A DNA stretch of 64,000 nt, taken from assembly GCA_963691905.1 (NCBI GenBank), contig OY829893.1, forward strand, positions 124,001 to 188,000. Direction: 5' to 3'. Position numbers and translations under genes: made by a program. Source of the stretch: QGON01 sp963691905 (GTDB taxonomy: Bacteria; Pseudomonadota; Gammaproteobacteria; Chromatiales; Chromatiaceae). The notes beneath the pieces were generated by a model, which was not told where the DNA came from, did no database searches, and saw only the letters and a program-made list of their open reading frames with translations. This document shows positions 24,341 to 33,096 of this stretch, piece by piece. How positions within the stretch are numbered: the first letter of the stretch is position 1; each line of letters opens with the position of its first letter.

Positions 24341-26830
24341 ATGAAGTTGGCATTCCTCAATACCCTGCGCTGGAACCTGTCACAGAAGATCGCTGTGGGA
24401 ACCGGCGTGCTGACATTGATCACTGTTGTCGTTCTTGGTGGGCTCTCCTATCTGGCCATGCGGCAACAGATGAATGAGACCCTGTATACCGAAATCAATG
24501 AGAGTGTCCAGAATCTGGCTCAGCGCCTGGATGATAAATTAGCCGCAATGAACAGCACCCTGTCGTCTTTGTCGGAAAATACCCTGATCGGCAATGCATT
24601 GATGGATAGCATTGGGCGGGAGATCTATCTGCGCAGCTTTCTGGCTGATTTTCGCCAGATCAACGATATTCCCATCACCGTTGCGGTGACCGATTTTCGC
24701 GGAATACCGTTTTCCCGAAACAATGAGAGGGCTTTTGTTGTGGCCAGAGAGTGGCTGGCAGCCGTTATCGATTCGGGAGAGCGGCGCACCACCATCGTTG
24801 TCGATCATGACAACTGCTATTTCGTATTGGCCGCCCCAGTGATCTCCGCCAACACCGGTCGGCCGGAAGGCGTCGTGGTCATACAGTTTGCCGCTCGTGA
24901 GTTGCTCGGATTACCGATTTACCGACCGTCATCCTACTCCCGCTACCTTGAGGATGTATTCACCTTTCGCTTTATCGAGACAATCAGTAAACAGCAAAGA
25001 ATCAAGACCATTGGGAATGCCAAACCCAACTTTGTTGCAGTGTCTGCACCGGTTGGCAGATCAGGCGTATTTGCATCGAATCAGATGGAAATCTCGGTTT
25101 ATTCGAATCCTGAGAATATTCCCGAGCATATCGACCGTTTATTGTGGGTCTATCTGATAACCGGACTGGTTTCCATGTTCGTTCTGATCCCTGCCAGCCG
25201 TGTACTGGCAAACTCACTAACCCGGCGATTACGGCTGCTGGAAAAGGCTACTGGGGGGATCTCTTTCGACACCACCAGTCATAACCGTCTGCCGGTGGAT
25301 GGCTACGATGAGGTGTCACATCTGAGCAGGACATTCAATTCAATGATCGAGCGCCTGGAGAGCGCCTACGTGGCACAGCGCGAAACAGGGGAGCATCTGA
25401 AGAAGGCTCTCACGTCCACGGAGCAGGCCAAGCTGGAGGCAGAGGCGGCGAGCCAGGCAAAGACTGAGTTTCTTGCCAACATGAGCCATGAGTTGCGCAC
25501 GCCTCTCAATGCCATCCTCGGTTTTTCCCAGGTGCTGGAAAAGAAGTGTCGACAGTGCCCATCACAGCAGGAAAACCTGGGTATCGTCCTTCGCAGCAGC
25601 GAACATCTGCTGACCTTGATCAACGACGTGCTGGACATGTCTCAGATCGAGGCCGGAAAGATAACGGTCGAGAGCGAAGTCATCAATCTCCATGAGTTGC
25701 TGGAGGATGTGATCATATTGATTCGGCCAAAACTGGAAGAGAAGGGGCTCTGGTTACAACTCGAACAGGATCCGGAATTTGAACGCTATGTTCGGACTGA
25801 TCCAGGCAAACTGCGTCAGATCCTGCTCAACCTGCTTGGAAATGCGGCCAAATATACCGACGAGGGGGGCATCATCTTTCGTGCCCGCTCCCATGAAACT
25901 GGACCTGATACGGTTCTCCTGGAGATTGAGATCGAGGATACAGGCAGGGGGATCGCGGAGCAGGAGCAGGCGCGGGTCTTCGAAAAATTCACCCAGATCA
26001 AGCGTAATCTGGGACATAAAGAGGGTACTGGACTGGGGCTGTCGATCGCCAAGCGCTACGCCGAACTTCTCGGTGGTGAAATAGGCCTGCAAAGTGAGTT
26101 GGATAAGGGGTCTGTTTTTTCCCTGTCGCTTTCTGTCTCACGAGGTGAAATCGATGCAGTAACGAAACGCGACGACTACAGTCGTGTTATCGGGCTGGCA
26201 CCGGGCCAGGCGGAATTCCGAATATTGATCGTCGAGGACAATAAAACGAATCGTCTTCTTCTGCGCAACATTCTGGAGCGTGTCGGCTTTCAGGTACGGG
26301 AGGCGGTCGACGGTGAGCAGGGGCTGAAAGTGTTTTTCGAATGGCTGCCCCAGTTGGTGCTGATGGATATCCGCATGCCCCATATGAACGGTTATGAAGC
26401 CACCCGCAGCATCAAGGCGAGTCCAGCCGGAGAGGAGTGTAAAGTGATAGCGGTCAGCGCAAGCGTTTTCAGGGAGGGAAAAGAGCGGTTATTCGCCGCC
26501 GGCTGTGATGATTTCCTGAGCAAACCTTTTTGGGAATCCGATATCCTTGCCCTGTTGGCAAAGCATTTAGGGGTGCGTTACCTCTATGAGGGGTCTGCTT
26601 CGAAAAAACAGGTTGTACCGCGAAAACTCGAACCGTCTGACCTCACCATGCTATCCGGCGAGTGGCGCAGACGCTTTCATGCCGCCATCGAGCAGGGACA
26701 GATGAAGGAGATGGAGTTGCTGCTGGAAGAGATAGCCCCCCATCACAAGGCATTGTCGGACCAGTTGCGCCATCTGGTCTCACGATATGCATTCAATCGA
26801 TTGCTTGAACTGACATCTGAATACGATTGA
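24341..26830 (+). CDS. Membrane hybrid histidine kinase
   Basis: The 829-residue protein has a membrane helix (about 20-43), a large periplasmic Cache-like sensor region (about 44-265), a second helix and HAMP (about 270-345). Next come HisKA with H383 in NMSHELRTPLN, an ATPase domain (N box LLNLLGNAAKYTD, G boxes EDTGRGI and GTGLGLSIAK) and a receiver domain with D676 in LMDIRMPHMNG. A C-terminal tail of about 80 residues has no Hpt histidine motif. The gene begins 6 bases after the binding-protein gene. The expected chain is ligand-bound receptor, this kinase, then the GGDEF regulator at 22110. Confidence 0.93.
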   Translation: MKLAFLNTLRWNLSQKIAVGTGVLTLITVVVLGGLSYLAMRQQMNETLYTEINESVQNLAQRLDDKLAAMNSTLSSLSENTLIGNALMDSIGREIYLRSFLADFRQINDIPITVAVTDFRGIPFSRNNERAFVVAREWLAAVIDSGERRTTIVVDHDNCYFVLAAPVISANTGRPEGVVVIQFAARELLGLPIYRPSSYSRYLEDVFTFRFIETISKQQRIKTIGNAKPNFVAVSAPVGRSGVFASNQMEISVYSNPENIPEHIDRLLWVYLITGLVSMFVLIPASRVLANSLTRRLRLLEKATGGISFDTTSHNRLPVDGYDEVSHLSRTFNSMIERLESAYVAQRETGEHLKKALTSTEQAKLEAEAASQAKTEFLANMSHELRTPLNAILGFSQVLEKKCRQCPSQQENLGIVLRSSEHLLTLINDVLDMSQIEAGKITVESEVINLHELLEDVIILIRPKLEEKGLWLQLEQDPEFERYVRTDPGKLRQILLNLLGNAAKYTDEGGIIFRARSHETGPDTVLLEIEIEDTGRGIAEQEQARVFEKFTQIKRNLGHKEGTGLGLSIAKRYAELLGGEIGLQSELDKGSVFSLSLSVSRGEIDAVTKRDDYSRVIGLAPGQAEFRILIVEDNKTNRLLLRNILERVGFQVREAVDGEQGLKVFFEWLPQLVLMDIRMPHMNGYEATRSIKASPAGEECKVIAVSASVFREGKERLFAAGCDDFLSKPFWESDILALLAKHLGVRYLYEGSASKKQVVPRKLEPSDLTMLSGEWRRRFHAAIEQGQMKEMELLLEEIAPHHKALSDQLRHLVSRYAFNRLLELTSEYD

Positions 26831-26877
26831 GCTCCCCCGCTGCAGGCAGGCGGAGGATTAAATTGTGGAGCGGGGCC

Positions 26878-27076
26878 CGAATGGCACTGACTTAAGGCAA
26901 CAATGTTCGTATTGTCAATGACTTGCCAAATACCTAAAAAACAGTAGGTCGTGTTAGCGTAGCGTAACACGACAACAATGGCGCATATTGTTGGGTTACG
27001 TCCAAAAAGACGGCCTAACCCAACCTACCCAAGCAGTTAATTATTAGTGCTTTTTTCCTTAAGTCAGTGCCATTCG
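26878..27076. mobile_element. MITE-like element with 20-bp perfect inverted ends
   Basis: The 199-bp segment starts CGAATGGCACTGACTTAAGG (26878-26897) and ends with its exact complement (27057-27076). Flanks AGCGGGGCCC (26869-26878) and AGCGGAGCCC (27077-27086) agree at 9 of 10 positions, which looks like a slightly decayed target duplication. It contains no gene and carries family B palindromes inside. It lies between the convergent kinase and membrane-protein genes. Confidence 0.7.
26944..27028. repeat. REP-like pair, family B, inside the MITE-like element
   Basis: A variant palindrome GTAGGTCGTGTTAGCGTAGC extending to GTAACACGAC (26944-26973) is followed by GTTGGGTTACG...CCTAACCCAACCTAC (26990-27028). 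The order mirrors the longer family B array at 8584. Confidence 0.7.
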
Positions 27077-27091
27077 AGCGGAGCCCGAGTT

Positions 27092-27502
27092 TTAGACACT
27101 TTCAATACGCCGCCGGTAGAAGATCGAGTAGTAGCGCACACTGCCTGGGGCATGAGAGATCCATCCGGAGAGCGCAAGAATCATCAGCAGTAGCGGCATC
27201 GACAGACCTGGCCAAAGGGAGATGGCATAGAGCAACAGCAGTTTGAGCATGATCACATGCCCGCGCAACTGCAGCAGCCAGATACCGTTGGCATAGATAA
27301 ATAACAGCGACAACAGCAGACCGCTAGCCAGGCAAATATCGAGATAGATACGCCAGGTTTCGTCCGCCGCCGCGTAAAGATAACCGCCTCCCACACCGGC
27401 GATACCGATCAGGTGGAGTGTGCGCAGACCGATATTGATCCAACGGTGTCCAGGAAGATAACGTGACTGAGCGGGAAACAGCATTTGCTTGAAACGGGGC
27501 AT
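27092..27502 (-). CDS. Small integral membrane protein, 136 aa
   Basis: I do not recognise the family. Four hydrophobic segments are visible (LHLIGIAGVGGGYLYAA, IYLDICLASGLLLSLLFIYA, VIMLKLLLLYAISLWPGL, SMPLLLMILALSGWISH), and the ends are basic. Histidines in the first and third helices could be heme ligands but no motif proves it. It is the last gene of the minus-strand cytochrome/two-component block, 145 bases after the kinase gene, and could be an output or sensory partner of that system. ATG 27502 is used; ATG 27484 is possible. Confidence 0.7.
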   Translation of the reverse strand: MPRFKQMLFPAQSRYLPGHRWINIGLRTLHLIGIAGVGGGYLYAAADETWRIYLDICLASGLLLSLLFIYANGIWLLQLRGHVIMLKLLLLYAISLWPGLSMPLLLMILALSGWISHAPGSVRYYSIFYRRRIESV

Positions 27503-27647
27503 CGAACATTACCAGTTGATTTTAGTGTCACTCTTCACCATTCCGGCAGAATAGACAAGCCTGGTTGCAGTCTGGCTATTTTTGAAACAGAGAGTTCTAT
27601 GCGAACAGCTCGGAGAGTTTGAGTGACGATCTAGGACCTGTTGCTCA

Positions 27648-28979
27648 TCACGAGGTTTCCAGCGGCAGGACGACCTCGACCCTGACACCCCCCAATTCAG
27701 GAGAACGCATGAACAGAATAGAGCCTTCATAGAGCTTGACGATATCCCTGGCGATCGAGACGCCCAGACCATGACCCTCCACCGTCTCATCCAGGCGTAC
27801 GCCACGGCGGGTCAGACAGGCAAGCGCCTGTTCCGTCAAACCCGGACCATCATCCTCGATGATCATGCGGACACCGCCATCCAGTGTCATGCTGCAGACC
27901 ACCCTGGACTTGGCCCATTTACAGGCATTATCCAGCAGGTTTCCCATCAGTTCGAGCATATCCTCCCGATCACCGAACACGGGGATATTCTCGTCAGCCT
28001 GCAGTTGGATATCGAGCGCCCGGCCCTGATGAATCAGCCGCAGGGTCTTCGCCAGGTCCACCAGCTCCAGATGGGGATTGAAGTGCTGCCCCGATACCCC
28101 TTTCCCAGCCAGTCGCGCGCGTTTCAACTCCCGCTCCATCAAGCTTCGGATACGCTCGATCTGCACACGGGCCTGGGTGTTTTGCGACGTTTGTTCACGC
28201 CCTTCACCCGCATCAAAATATCGTGTCAGCAGGTTGAGCGGCCCCTTCAGCGCATGGGCAAGATTACCGACTGCATTGCGCGAACGTTCCATGCGCTGAG
28301 TCAATAGTGACAGCAGATGATTGAACTCCTGCACCAGAGGCAGTATCTCCAGCGGCACATCTTCAGAAAGTTTTACTGTCTTGCCCTGCTCCAGACTACG
28401 GACATCATCACGTACCGCTTCGAGAGAGTGGAAAGAGCGCCGCACCACCTGACGCTGCACCAGTAACAGCAACAACAACCCGACAAATGCCAACAGGGCA
28501 AAACCCAGTTTGAATCGGTCACGCCGCACCTGTATCGGAGACATATCCTCCGCCACAGCCAGGGTGATATCGATACCGGACTTATGGAATCCCTTGACCA
28601 GAATCAGCAGTTTCTGCCCCGCAGGTCCCTCTTTGTACAGACGCACTGCCTCGCCGGGAGAGAGGCTGGGGATGTCCAGAAAATGGTCCCACAGGGAGCG
28701 GGAGGTAAAGACATCCCCCTCACCTAAACGAACGATATAGTAGTGCCCTGAGAGCGGCTGGCTATAGACCTGATTCAAACGCCGCCAGCGCAGCTTTGTC
28801 CTGTCCGGGTCCAGCAGCAGCGCCGCCAATAGACTCTCTGCATCATGCTCAAGGCGGGAGGCGACAAAATCTTCCGTGAGCCCGCGCACAGACTGATTGC
28901 CCACGACCCACAAAACCCCGATCAACAGGACGAGGCTGAGTCCCAGGCCTATCTGCAGCCTGCGTTCCAGAGAGTTCAT
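27648..28979 (-). CDS. Sensor histidine kinase (PhoQ/QseC-like)
   Basis: The 443-residue membrane kinase has an N-terminal helix (about 10-28), a periplasmic domain of about 130 residues, a second helix (FALLAFVGLLLLLLVQRQVV), HAMP, then a HisKA-type H box with H242 in NLAHALKGPLN and an ATPase domain (N box GNLLDNACKWAKS, G boxes EDDGPGL and GHGLGVSIARDIV). The NLAHALKGPL box is typical of PhoQ-like kinases. It overlaps the response regulator by 4 bases. The linked PepSY protein and cytochromes suggest that the pair controls that operon. Confidence 0.93.
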   Translation of the reverse strand: MNSLERRLQIGLGLSLVLLIGVLWVVGNQSVRGLTEDFVASRLEHDAESLLAALLLDPDRTKLRWRRLNQVYSQPLSGHYYIVRLGEGDVFTSRSLWDHFLDIPSLSPGEAVRLYKEGPAGQKLLILVKGFHKSGIDITLAVAEDMSPIQVRRDRFKLGFALLAFVGLLLLLLVQRQVVRRSFHSLEAVRDDVRSLEQGKTVKLSEDVPLEILPLVQEFNHLLSLLTQRMERSRNAVGNLAHALKGPLNLLTRYFDAGEGREQTSQNTQARVQIERIRSLMERELKRARLAGKGVSGQHFNPHLELVDLAKTLRLIHQGRALDIQLQADENIPVFGDREDMLELMGNLLDNACKWAKSRVVCSMTLDGGVRMIIEDDGPGLTEQALACLTRRGVRLDETVEGHGLGVSIARDIVKLYEGSILFMRSPELGGVRVEVVLPLETS

Positions 28980-29644
28980 CCAGCAACCGCCTTGAAGATG
29001 TAACCCTGGCCACGCCGGGTGACTATCCGCTCCCGGCCCAATTTATCGCGCAGGCGCCGCACATAGACCTCGATCAGGTTACTGTCCCGGTCGAAGTCCT
29101 GCTCATAGACATGTTCGGTAAGGCGTGTCTTGGAAAGAATCTTTCCCGGATTGAGCATGAAATATCGCAGCAACCTGAACTCTGTACCCGTCAGATCCAC
29201 CGTGTCTCCATTGGGCAGCTTTACACGCTGACGCTCCTCATCCAGTTCCAGCCCGGCACACTGCAACGATTCACCGGCCATGTCGTGACTGCGCCTCAGC
29301 AGCGCCAGGATTCGCACGATCAACTCTTCCACATGAAACGGCTTGCCCAGATAGTCATCCGCACCGGCTTTGAAACCATCCACCCGTTCGTGCCATGCAT
29401 CCCTTGCGGTGAGAACGATCACAGGCACCCGGTTGCCATTGCGCCGCCAGTTGGAGAGCACCTCCAGACCTGGACGCTGGGGAAGACCAAGGTCCAATAC
29501 CACCAGATCGTAGGGCACTTCGTTGCCCATGAACTCCGCATCCACCCCATTATCGGCAATATCCACGGCAAAGCCACGGTGCTCCAGGTCGGGTTTCAGT
29601 GACTCCACCAGCAACCCATCATCCTCGACCAGCAACAGACGCAC
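28976..29644 (-). CDS. OmpR/PhoP-family response regulator
   Basis: The 222-residue protein starts at GTG 29644. The receiver domain has acidic pocket residues E7, D8 and D9, phospho-acceptor D51 in VVLDLGLP, and Lys in GKPFHVEEL. The C-terminal winged helix (about 125-220) contains LTGTEFRLLRYFMLNPGKI and VYVRRLRDKLG followed by GQGYIF. It is cotranscribed with the kinase that follows (4-base overlap) and begins 3 bases after the PepSY gene. Confidence 0.95.
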   Translation of the reverse strand: MRLLLVEDDGLLVESLKPDLEHRGFAVDIADNGVDAEFMGNEVPYDLVVLDLGLPQRPGLEVLSNWRRNGNRVPVIVLTARDAWHERVDGFKAGADDYLGKPFHVEELIVRILALLRRSHDMAGESLQCAGLELDEERQRVKLPNGDTVDLTGTEFRLLRYFMLNPGKILSKTRLTEHVYEQDFDRDSNLIEVYVRRLRDKLGRERIVTRRGQGYIFKAVAG

Positions 29645-29647
29645 GGT

Positions 29648-29950
29648 TCAATCCTCCTGTTCAGACTGAATGAGTTGCCCACTCACCGCATCGACCTTGA
29701 GTTCCCAAACGACGCCCTTCTCATCCAACATCTCGATCTCGTAGATATAGCGGTCATCCTCATGCTCGAACTCAACTTCCAGAACCCGTCCGGAATAGTG
29801 CCTCCGCACAGTTTGCAGAATCGTTTCCAACGACTGTATCTCGCCCCCCTTGACAAGGCGGCGGGCCTCCCGATAGTCATCATCGGCACCGGCTCCACTC
29901 ACCAGCAGTGCGAGACAAACAGCAACAACCAGGATCCGTCTATTCAACAT
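29648..29950 (-). CDS. PepSY-domain periplasmic protein
   Basis: The 100-residue protein has a signal peptide (RRILVVAVCLALLVSGAGA) and one PepSY domain (VKGGEIQSLETILQTV ... RVLEVEFEHEDDRYIYEIEML ... LKVDAVSGQLI). Proteins like this often sit beside PhoP/PhoQ-type pairs and are thought to modulate the sensor or to be its target. It lies between the diheme cytochrome (11 bases) and the response regulator (3 bases), so it is in the same transcript. Confidence 0.88.
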   Translation of the reverse strand: MLNRRILVVAVCLALLVSGAGADDDYREARRLVKGGEIQSLETILQTVRRHYSGRVLEVEFEHEDDRYIYEIEMLDEKGVVWELKVDAVSGQLIQSEQED

Positions 29951-29961
29951 AGTGCAATCTC

Positions 29962-30525
29962 TCAGTCATCCCAGTGCCCGTAACCGGGAATCTTTATCTC
30001 ATGCTCATTGTATGAACCCTGCATCGCCCGGGCATGGCAGGTGTCGCAGTTACTGAAGGAGCGGACCTGTGAATTTTCCTGTACCAGTTTTTGCGGCAGT
30101 TCATTATGCTCGTGACGAAAGAAGCGTGTCTCAGTAATCCGCAGCGAAAAATCTCTATCTCCCTGCGAACCCATAATTCTGTTGGGCAACCCGGCATGTA
30201 CGCGTCCTGCAGCATTATCGAGGAGATATTTCCGAATGAACAACGCATCCTCGTTCGGCAGCTCAGCACTCTCACCAAAATGGTCGGCCAGTCCGGACAT
30301 AATGCCCTCCCAGGATTGGGCGGGCAACAGGCCAGGTTGATAGGGGAAGTGGCAACCCCCGCACTCCTCCACATATCGCTTTGATGCCTTTGAGGGAACA
30401 CCCGATCTTGCATCATCAGACCAGCGGGCAAAGTAGCCCCTGTCATCATCACCCATTACCTGCCCACAGCCAACCACCGCAACAGCAGCCATGACTATGG
30501 CACTCAATTTGTAAATGTTTTTCAT
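29962..30525 (-). CDS. Diheme cytochrome c (DHC type)
   Basis: The 187-residue exported protein has a lipoprotein-like signal (SAIVMAAVAVVGC) and two CXXCH sites, CGGCH near residue 55 and CDTCH near residue 160. Its spacing and the AMQGSYNEHEIKIPG tail match the DHC family, which transfers electrons to SHP. Upstream on the same strand are SHP and cytochrome b561, giving the known b-DHC-SHP electron path from the quinone pool to SHP. The 150-base gap to SHP is filled by a family A repeat. Confidence 0.88.
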   Translation of the reverse strand: MKNIYKLSAIVMAAVAVVGCGQVMGDDDRGYFARWSDDARSGVPSKASKRYVEECGGCHFPYQPGLLPAQSWEGIMSGLADHFGESAELPNEDALFIRKYLLDNAAGRVHAGLPNRIMGSQGDRDFSLRITETRFFRHEHNELPQKLVQENSQVRSFSNCDTCHARAMQGSYNEHEIKIPGYGHWDD

Positions 30526-30570
30526 CTCTTTTCCTCAATCGATCTTCGGATACTAAAGGTTCAATAAATA

Positions 30571-30660
30571 GAACGTAGGGTGCGCCATGCGCACCATGAT
30601 TGCTTATTCCGGTGCGCGCGGCGCACCCTACCAGATGAATTAAACGCCGCCCTTCATCAC
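30571..30660. repeat. REP-like element, family A (paired, with tail)
   Basis: The element reads GAACGTAGGGTGCGCCATGC followed by GCACCATGATTGC, then GGTGCGCGCGGCGCACCCTA and a conserved tail CCAGATGAATTAAACGCCGC. It lies between the SHP and diheme cytochrome genes. Imperfect copies of about 33 bases (30541-30573 and 30664-30696) flank it. Confidence 0.75.
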
Positions 30661-30674
30661 TCAATCTTCGGGTA

Positions 30675-31079
30675 CTATTGGCTCGACAAATAGACGAGCA
30701 GGTCGCCCTTCTCTTGCGATGAGCACTCACGGCCCATCGTCCACTTGCAGTTTCTTATGAACCACTTTTCCACTTTGCGCTGATCGGTGAACCGTTTTTG
30801 ATTGACTGATGGCGCGAGCGGTTCGATCACCTTTCCGGTGCGAATATGTTTACCCGGCAGTTTCAGATTGTTGCCATGACAATCCACACAGGAGCGTTGC
30901 TGGCCACTTTGCCGGTGTTGCAAAATCTTATTCCACAAACCCTCACCCGCCTCACGATTGAAATTCTCAGCACCTTGAGACTGGTAAAGCGCCTTCAACG
31001 TCTCCACCGAATCAGCCTTTACGACGGGCGTCATCAAGAGGGCCAGTGAAGTGATCACTGCTATCGAAAAAACCTTCAT
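30675..31079 (-). CDS. SHP-type cytochrome c (DUF1924)
   Basis: The 134-residue protein starts at ATG 31079 with a signal peptide (MKVFSIAVITSLALLMTPVVKA). A single CVDCH heme site is near residue 66. The C-terminal block FIRNCKWTMGREC, then SSQEKGDLLVYL, is characteristic of sphaeroides heme protein; the two cysteines probably form a disulfide and the Asn is a candidate distal heme ligand. SHP proteins can bind O2 or NO when reduced. It overlaps the b561 gene by 4 bases. Confidence 0.9.
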   Translation of the reverse strand: MKVFSIAVITSLALLMTPVVKADSVETLKALYQSQGAENFNREAGEGLWNKILQHRQSGQQRSCVDCHGNNLKLPGKHIRTGKVIEPLAPSVNQKRFTDQRKVEKWFIRNCKWTMGRECSSQEKGDLLVYLSSQ

Positions 31080-31711
31080 CTCTCCAGCCTCCCACCATGC
31101 AGTCCTGCATTGTCGGTTTTCCACTCTTCGACGATGTCATCTCCCGCCCGTTTCCTGCCGGTCACCATCGCACGCACCAGGTTTTCATTGTGAATTAGAG
31201 AGCCGACCATTACCCCCGCAACATGCACCACCACCAACAGCAGGGTGAAATTGGCAAAGAACTCGTGGACCTCCTCCAGCATCTTCCAACCAAACTGACC
31301 CAGTCCTGAAAACCAGGTCGCCATCGGTCCCGCACCTTCGACACCATAGGCGCCCAAACCGGTTATTACGGTTATCATCAGGCTCAACAACAGGGCAATG
31401 ATCATTGCTCCGCCTGCAGGGTTGTGTCCGATATGACGCTTTGCCTTCAGTACGGACATCTCCTTGAGATAGGTCTTAACCTCTGCAACTGGTCTGACAA
31501 AGTCGCTAAAACGCGCAAAACGCGGACCGATGAACCCCCAGACCAAACGAAACAGCAGCAAAGCACCAATCAGATACCCGGCCCAGGAATGGATTTTCAT
31601 CCAATCGTCTTCAGTTGAATATGCGATCACAAAGGCTGCCACCAGGCTCCAGTGAAACAACCGTATCAGCGGATCCCAGACTTTTATCTTTTTCTGTTCA
31701 TTCATCTCCAA
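31076..31711 (-). CDS. Cytochrome b561-family membrane protein
   Basis: The 211-residue protein has four main membrane helices. Heme-ligand histidines are likely in RLFHWSLVAAF, KIHSWAGYLIG, LEEVHEFFANF and VVVHVAGVM. It should take electrons from the quinone pool and pass them to the diheme cytochrome and SHP downstream. It is the first gene of the minus-strand operon that continues through the two-component pair. ATG 31711 or 31705 (MNEQKK) could be the start. Confidence 0.92.
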   Translation of the reverse strand: MEMNEQKKIKVWDPLIRLFHWSLVAAFVIAYSTEDDWMKIHSWAGYLIGALLLFRLVWGFIGPRFARFSDFVRPVAEVKTYLKEMSVLKAKRHIGHNPAGGAMIIALLLSLMITVITGLGAYGVEGAGPMATWFSGLGQFGWKMLEEVHEFFANFTLLLVVVHVAGVMVGSLIHNENLVRAMVTGRKRAGDDIVEEWKTDNAGLHGGRLER

Positions 31712-31792
31712 ACCTCAACTATTTTCATCTTGTAGGCTGATCCTAGATCAGCAAAATGAAATCAAGCTGAATCTGAGCAACAAAATTCAGAC

Positions 31793-31820
31793 AAAAAAAC
31801 ACGGGCACAGGGCCCGTGTT
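31793..31820 (-). terminator. Rho-independent terminator of the HDOD gene
   Basis: Read on the minus strand, AACACGGGC pairs with GCCCGTGTT and is followed by a run of seven T. It lies about 120 bases after the HDOD stop codon and just before the b561 operon, which it insulates from upstream transcription. Confidence 0.85.
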
Positions 31821-31888
31821 ACTCAAGAACTTCGCATCTACTGGGTCAGTTCATTGATAAAGATGATTAGCTGTACTGGAAATGGGGC

Positions 31889-31925
31889 GAACGCAGGGTG
31901 CGCTGTACGCACCATGATTGCTTGA
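31889..31925. repeat. REP-like half element, family A
   Basis: GAACGCAGGGTGCGCTGTAC followed by GCACCATGATTGCTT is the left half of the family A element; the right palindrome is absent. It lies between the HDOD gene and its terminator. Confidence 0.65.
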
Positions 31926-31941
31926 TTTGTAAAAACCAGGT

Positions 31942-32796
31942 TTACCGGGTTGAATTGAGTTCATCACATTCATCCATAAATTCCCCCAGCGCCTCCTGGT
32001 CGATCATCAGCTCTTTAATGGAGTTATCCCGACAGGCCATGCTCTCCTCGGATTGTTCTGTCTCCAGCCCTAAATGCCGGGTAAAGGTGATATATGAAGC
32101 GAGTTTAAGGGCACTGCATAACCCTTCTTGTTCCGTCGTCAGGCCGATCCCTGCTGTTACGGTATGGTGAAAATAGATGGCAGAACATACGTTTTCCGGC
32201 AACTTCCAGTGTTTGGCCAGTAAAAAACTGATCGCCGGATGAGATGCTCCAAACCTCTCTCTCTCCATGTTCGGCAGAGAGAGAGGTTGCAACCGGTTTT
32301 CTTCATAGAACGATTTGTATTCAGGAAAACGCTGCATCAGGAATATGCAGCCTGCCTCGTGGAAAAGCCCAGCCATATAGGCTTCTGCGGGATTTATGGT
32401 TTCAAAGTGGCCCGCAATCACTCCGGCATTGGTTCCAATCGAGTGAGAGACTTCGGAGAGATATTCAAACTCTGACATACTTGATTCCAGGGCGTTGCGC
32501 ATCGCCACACGGATAATCGTGTCCTTCAGTTGTTTCAGGCCCATGAGTCGGATCGCATGCTCAATCGACATTATCTCGGCCCTGAGGTTGAATGCAGGTG
32601 AGTTAATTGTCTTCAGTATATTGGAAGCCAGTCCAATATCTTTGCGGATCAATTCAGCCACTTTATTGTCGTCCGGCCATAGACGGCTCAGTTCATCGCT
32701 GATCTCCAGCAACAGGCTGGGTGGTGTGGGTATTGAAAGTCCTTTTATGATTATGCGAGCTTTGCGCAGCTCTTCAGTGTCGATAATGGGGGGCAT
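31942..32796 (-). CDS. HDOD-domain signalling protein
   Basis: The 284-residue soluble protein matches the HDOD pattern: LSIPTPPSLLLEISDEL, IRKDIGLASNILKTINSPAF, IEHAIRLMGLKQLKDTIIRVA, and AGLFHEAGCIFL where a canonical HD phosphohydrolase has HD. The HD pair is HE here and the metal site is probably incomplete, as usual in HDOD proteins, so enzyme activity is unlikely. HDOD proteins act as regulators of c-di-GMP and stress signalling. GGAGAAG precedes the start. It is a single-gene unit with its own terminator. Confidence 0.88.
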   Translation of the reverse strand: MPPIIDTEELRKARIIIKGLSIPTPPSLLLEISDELSRLWPDDNKVAELIRKDIGLASNILKTINSPAFNLRAEIMSIEHAIRLMGLKQLKDTIIRVAMRNALESSMSEFEYLSEVSHSIGTNAGVIAGHFETINPAEAYMAGLFHEAGCIFLMQRFPEYKSFYEENRLQPLSLPNMERERFGASHPAISFLLAKHWKLPENVCSAIYFHHTVTAGIGLTTEQEGLCSALKLASYITFTRHLGLETEQSEESMACRDNSIKELMIDQEALGEFMDECDELNSTR

Positions 32797-33096
32797 GTGT
32801 GTAACTTCTCCACATTTGCATGTTTACAATTCAAAGTCCCGGCATACAGAAGGTTGGAGGCCCGCTGACGCACGCCTAATATCATTATCGGCTTGCAGCC
32901 TGATATATTTAGACCTTTCAGCGTATTAATTTGAAATCATCCAGGCCTATGCCTGTAAGTCCAGGAATAGAGAGACCAGGAACCTGGATAGAGAGCAATG
33001 GGATTGCAATTAGTATTGGGATTCCGCCAAAACTTGGGGCGAAACAGACCAGCGTTCAGGGCCTAAGACTCTATCAGGATAATACTCAATGATTAC
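32797..33096. other. 300-base spacer
   Basis: I see no gene, repeat-family member or strong hairpin here. It must hold the HDOD promoter on the minus strand, but no convincing -35/-10 pair stands out. It is AT-richer than the housekeeping regions. Confidence 0.5.
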
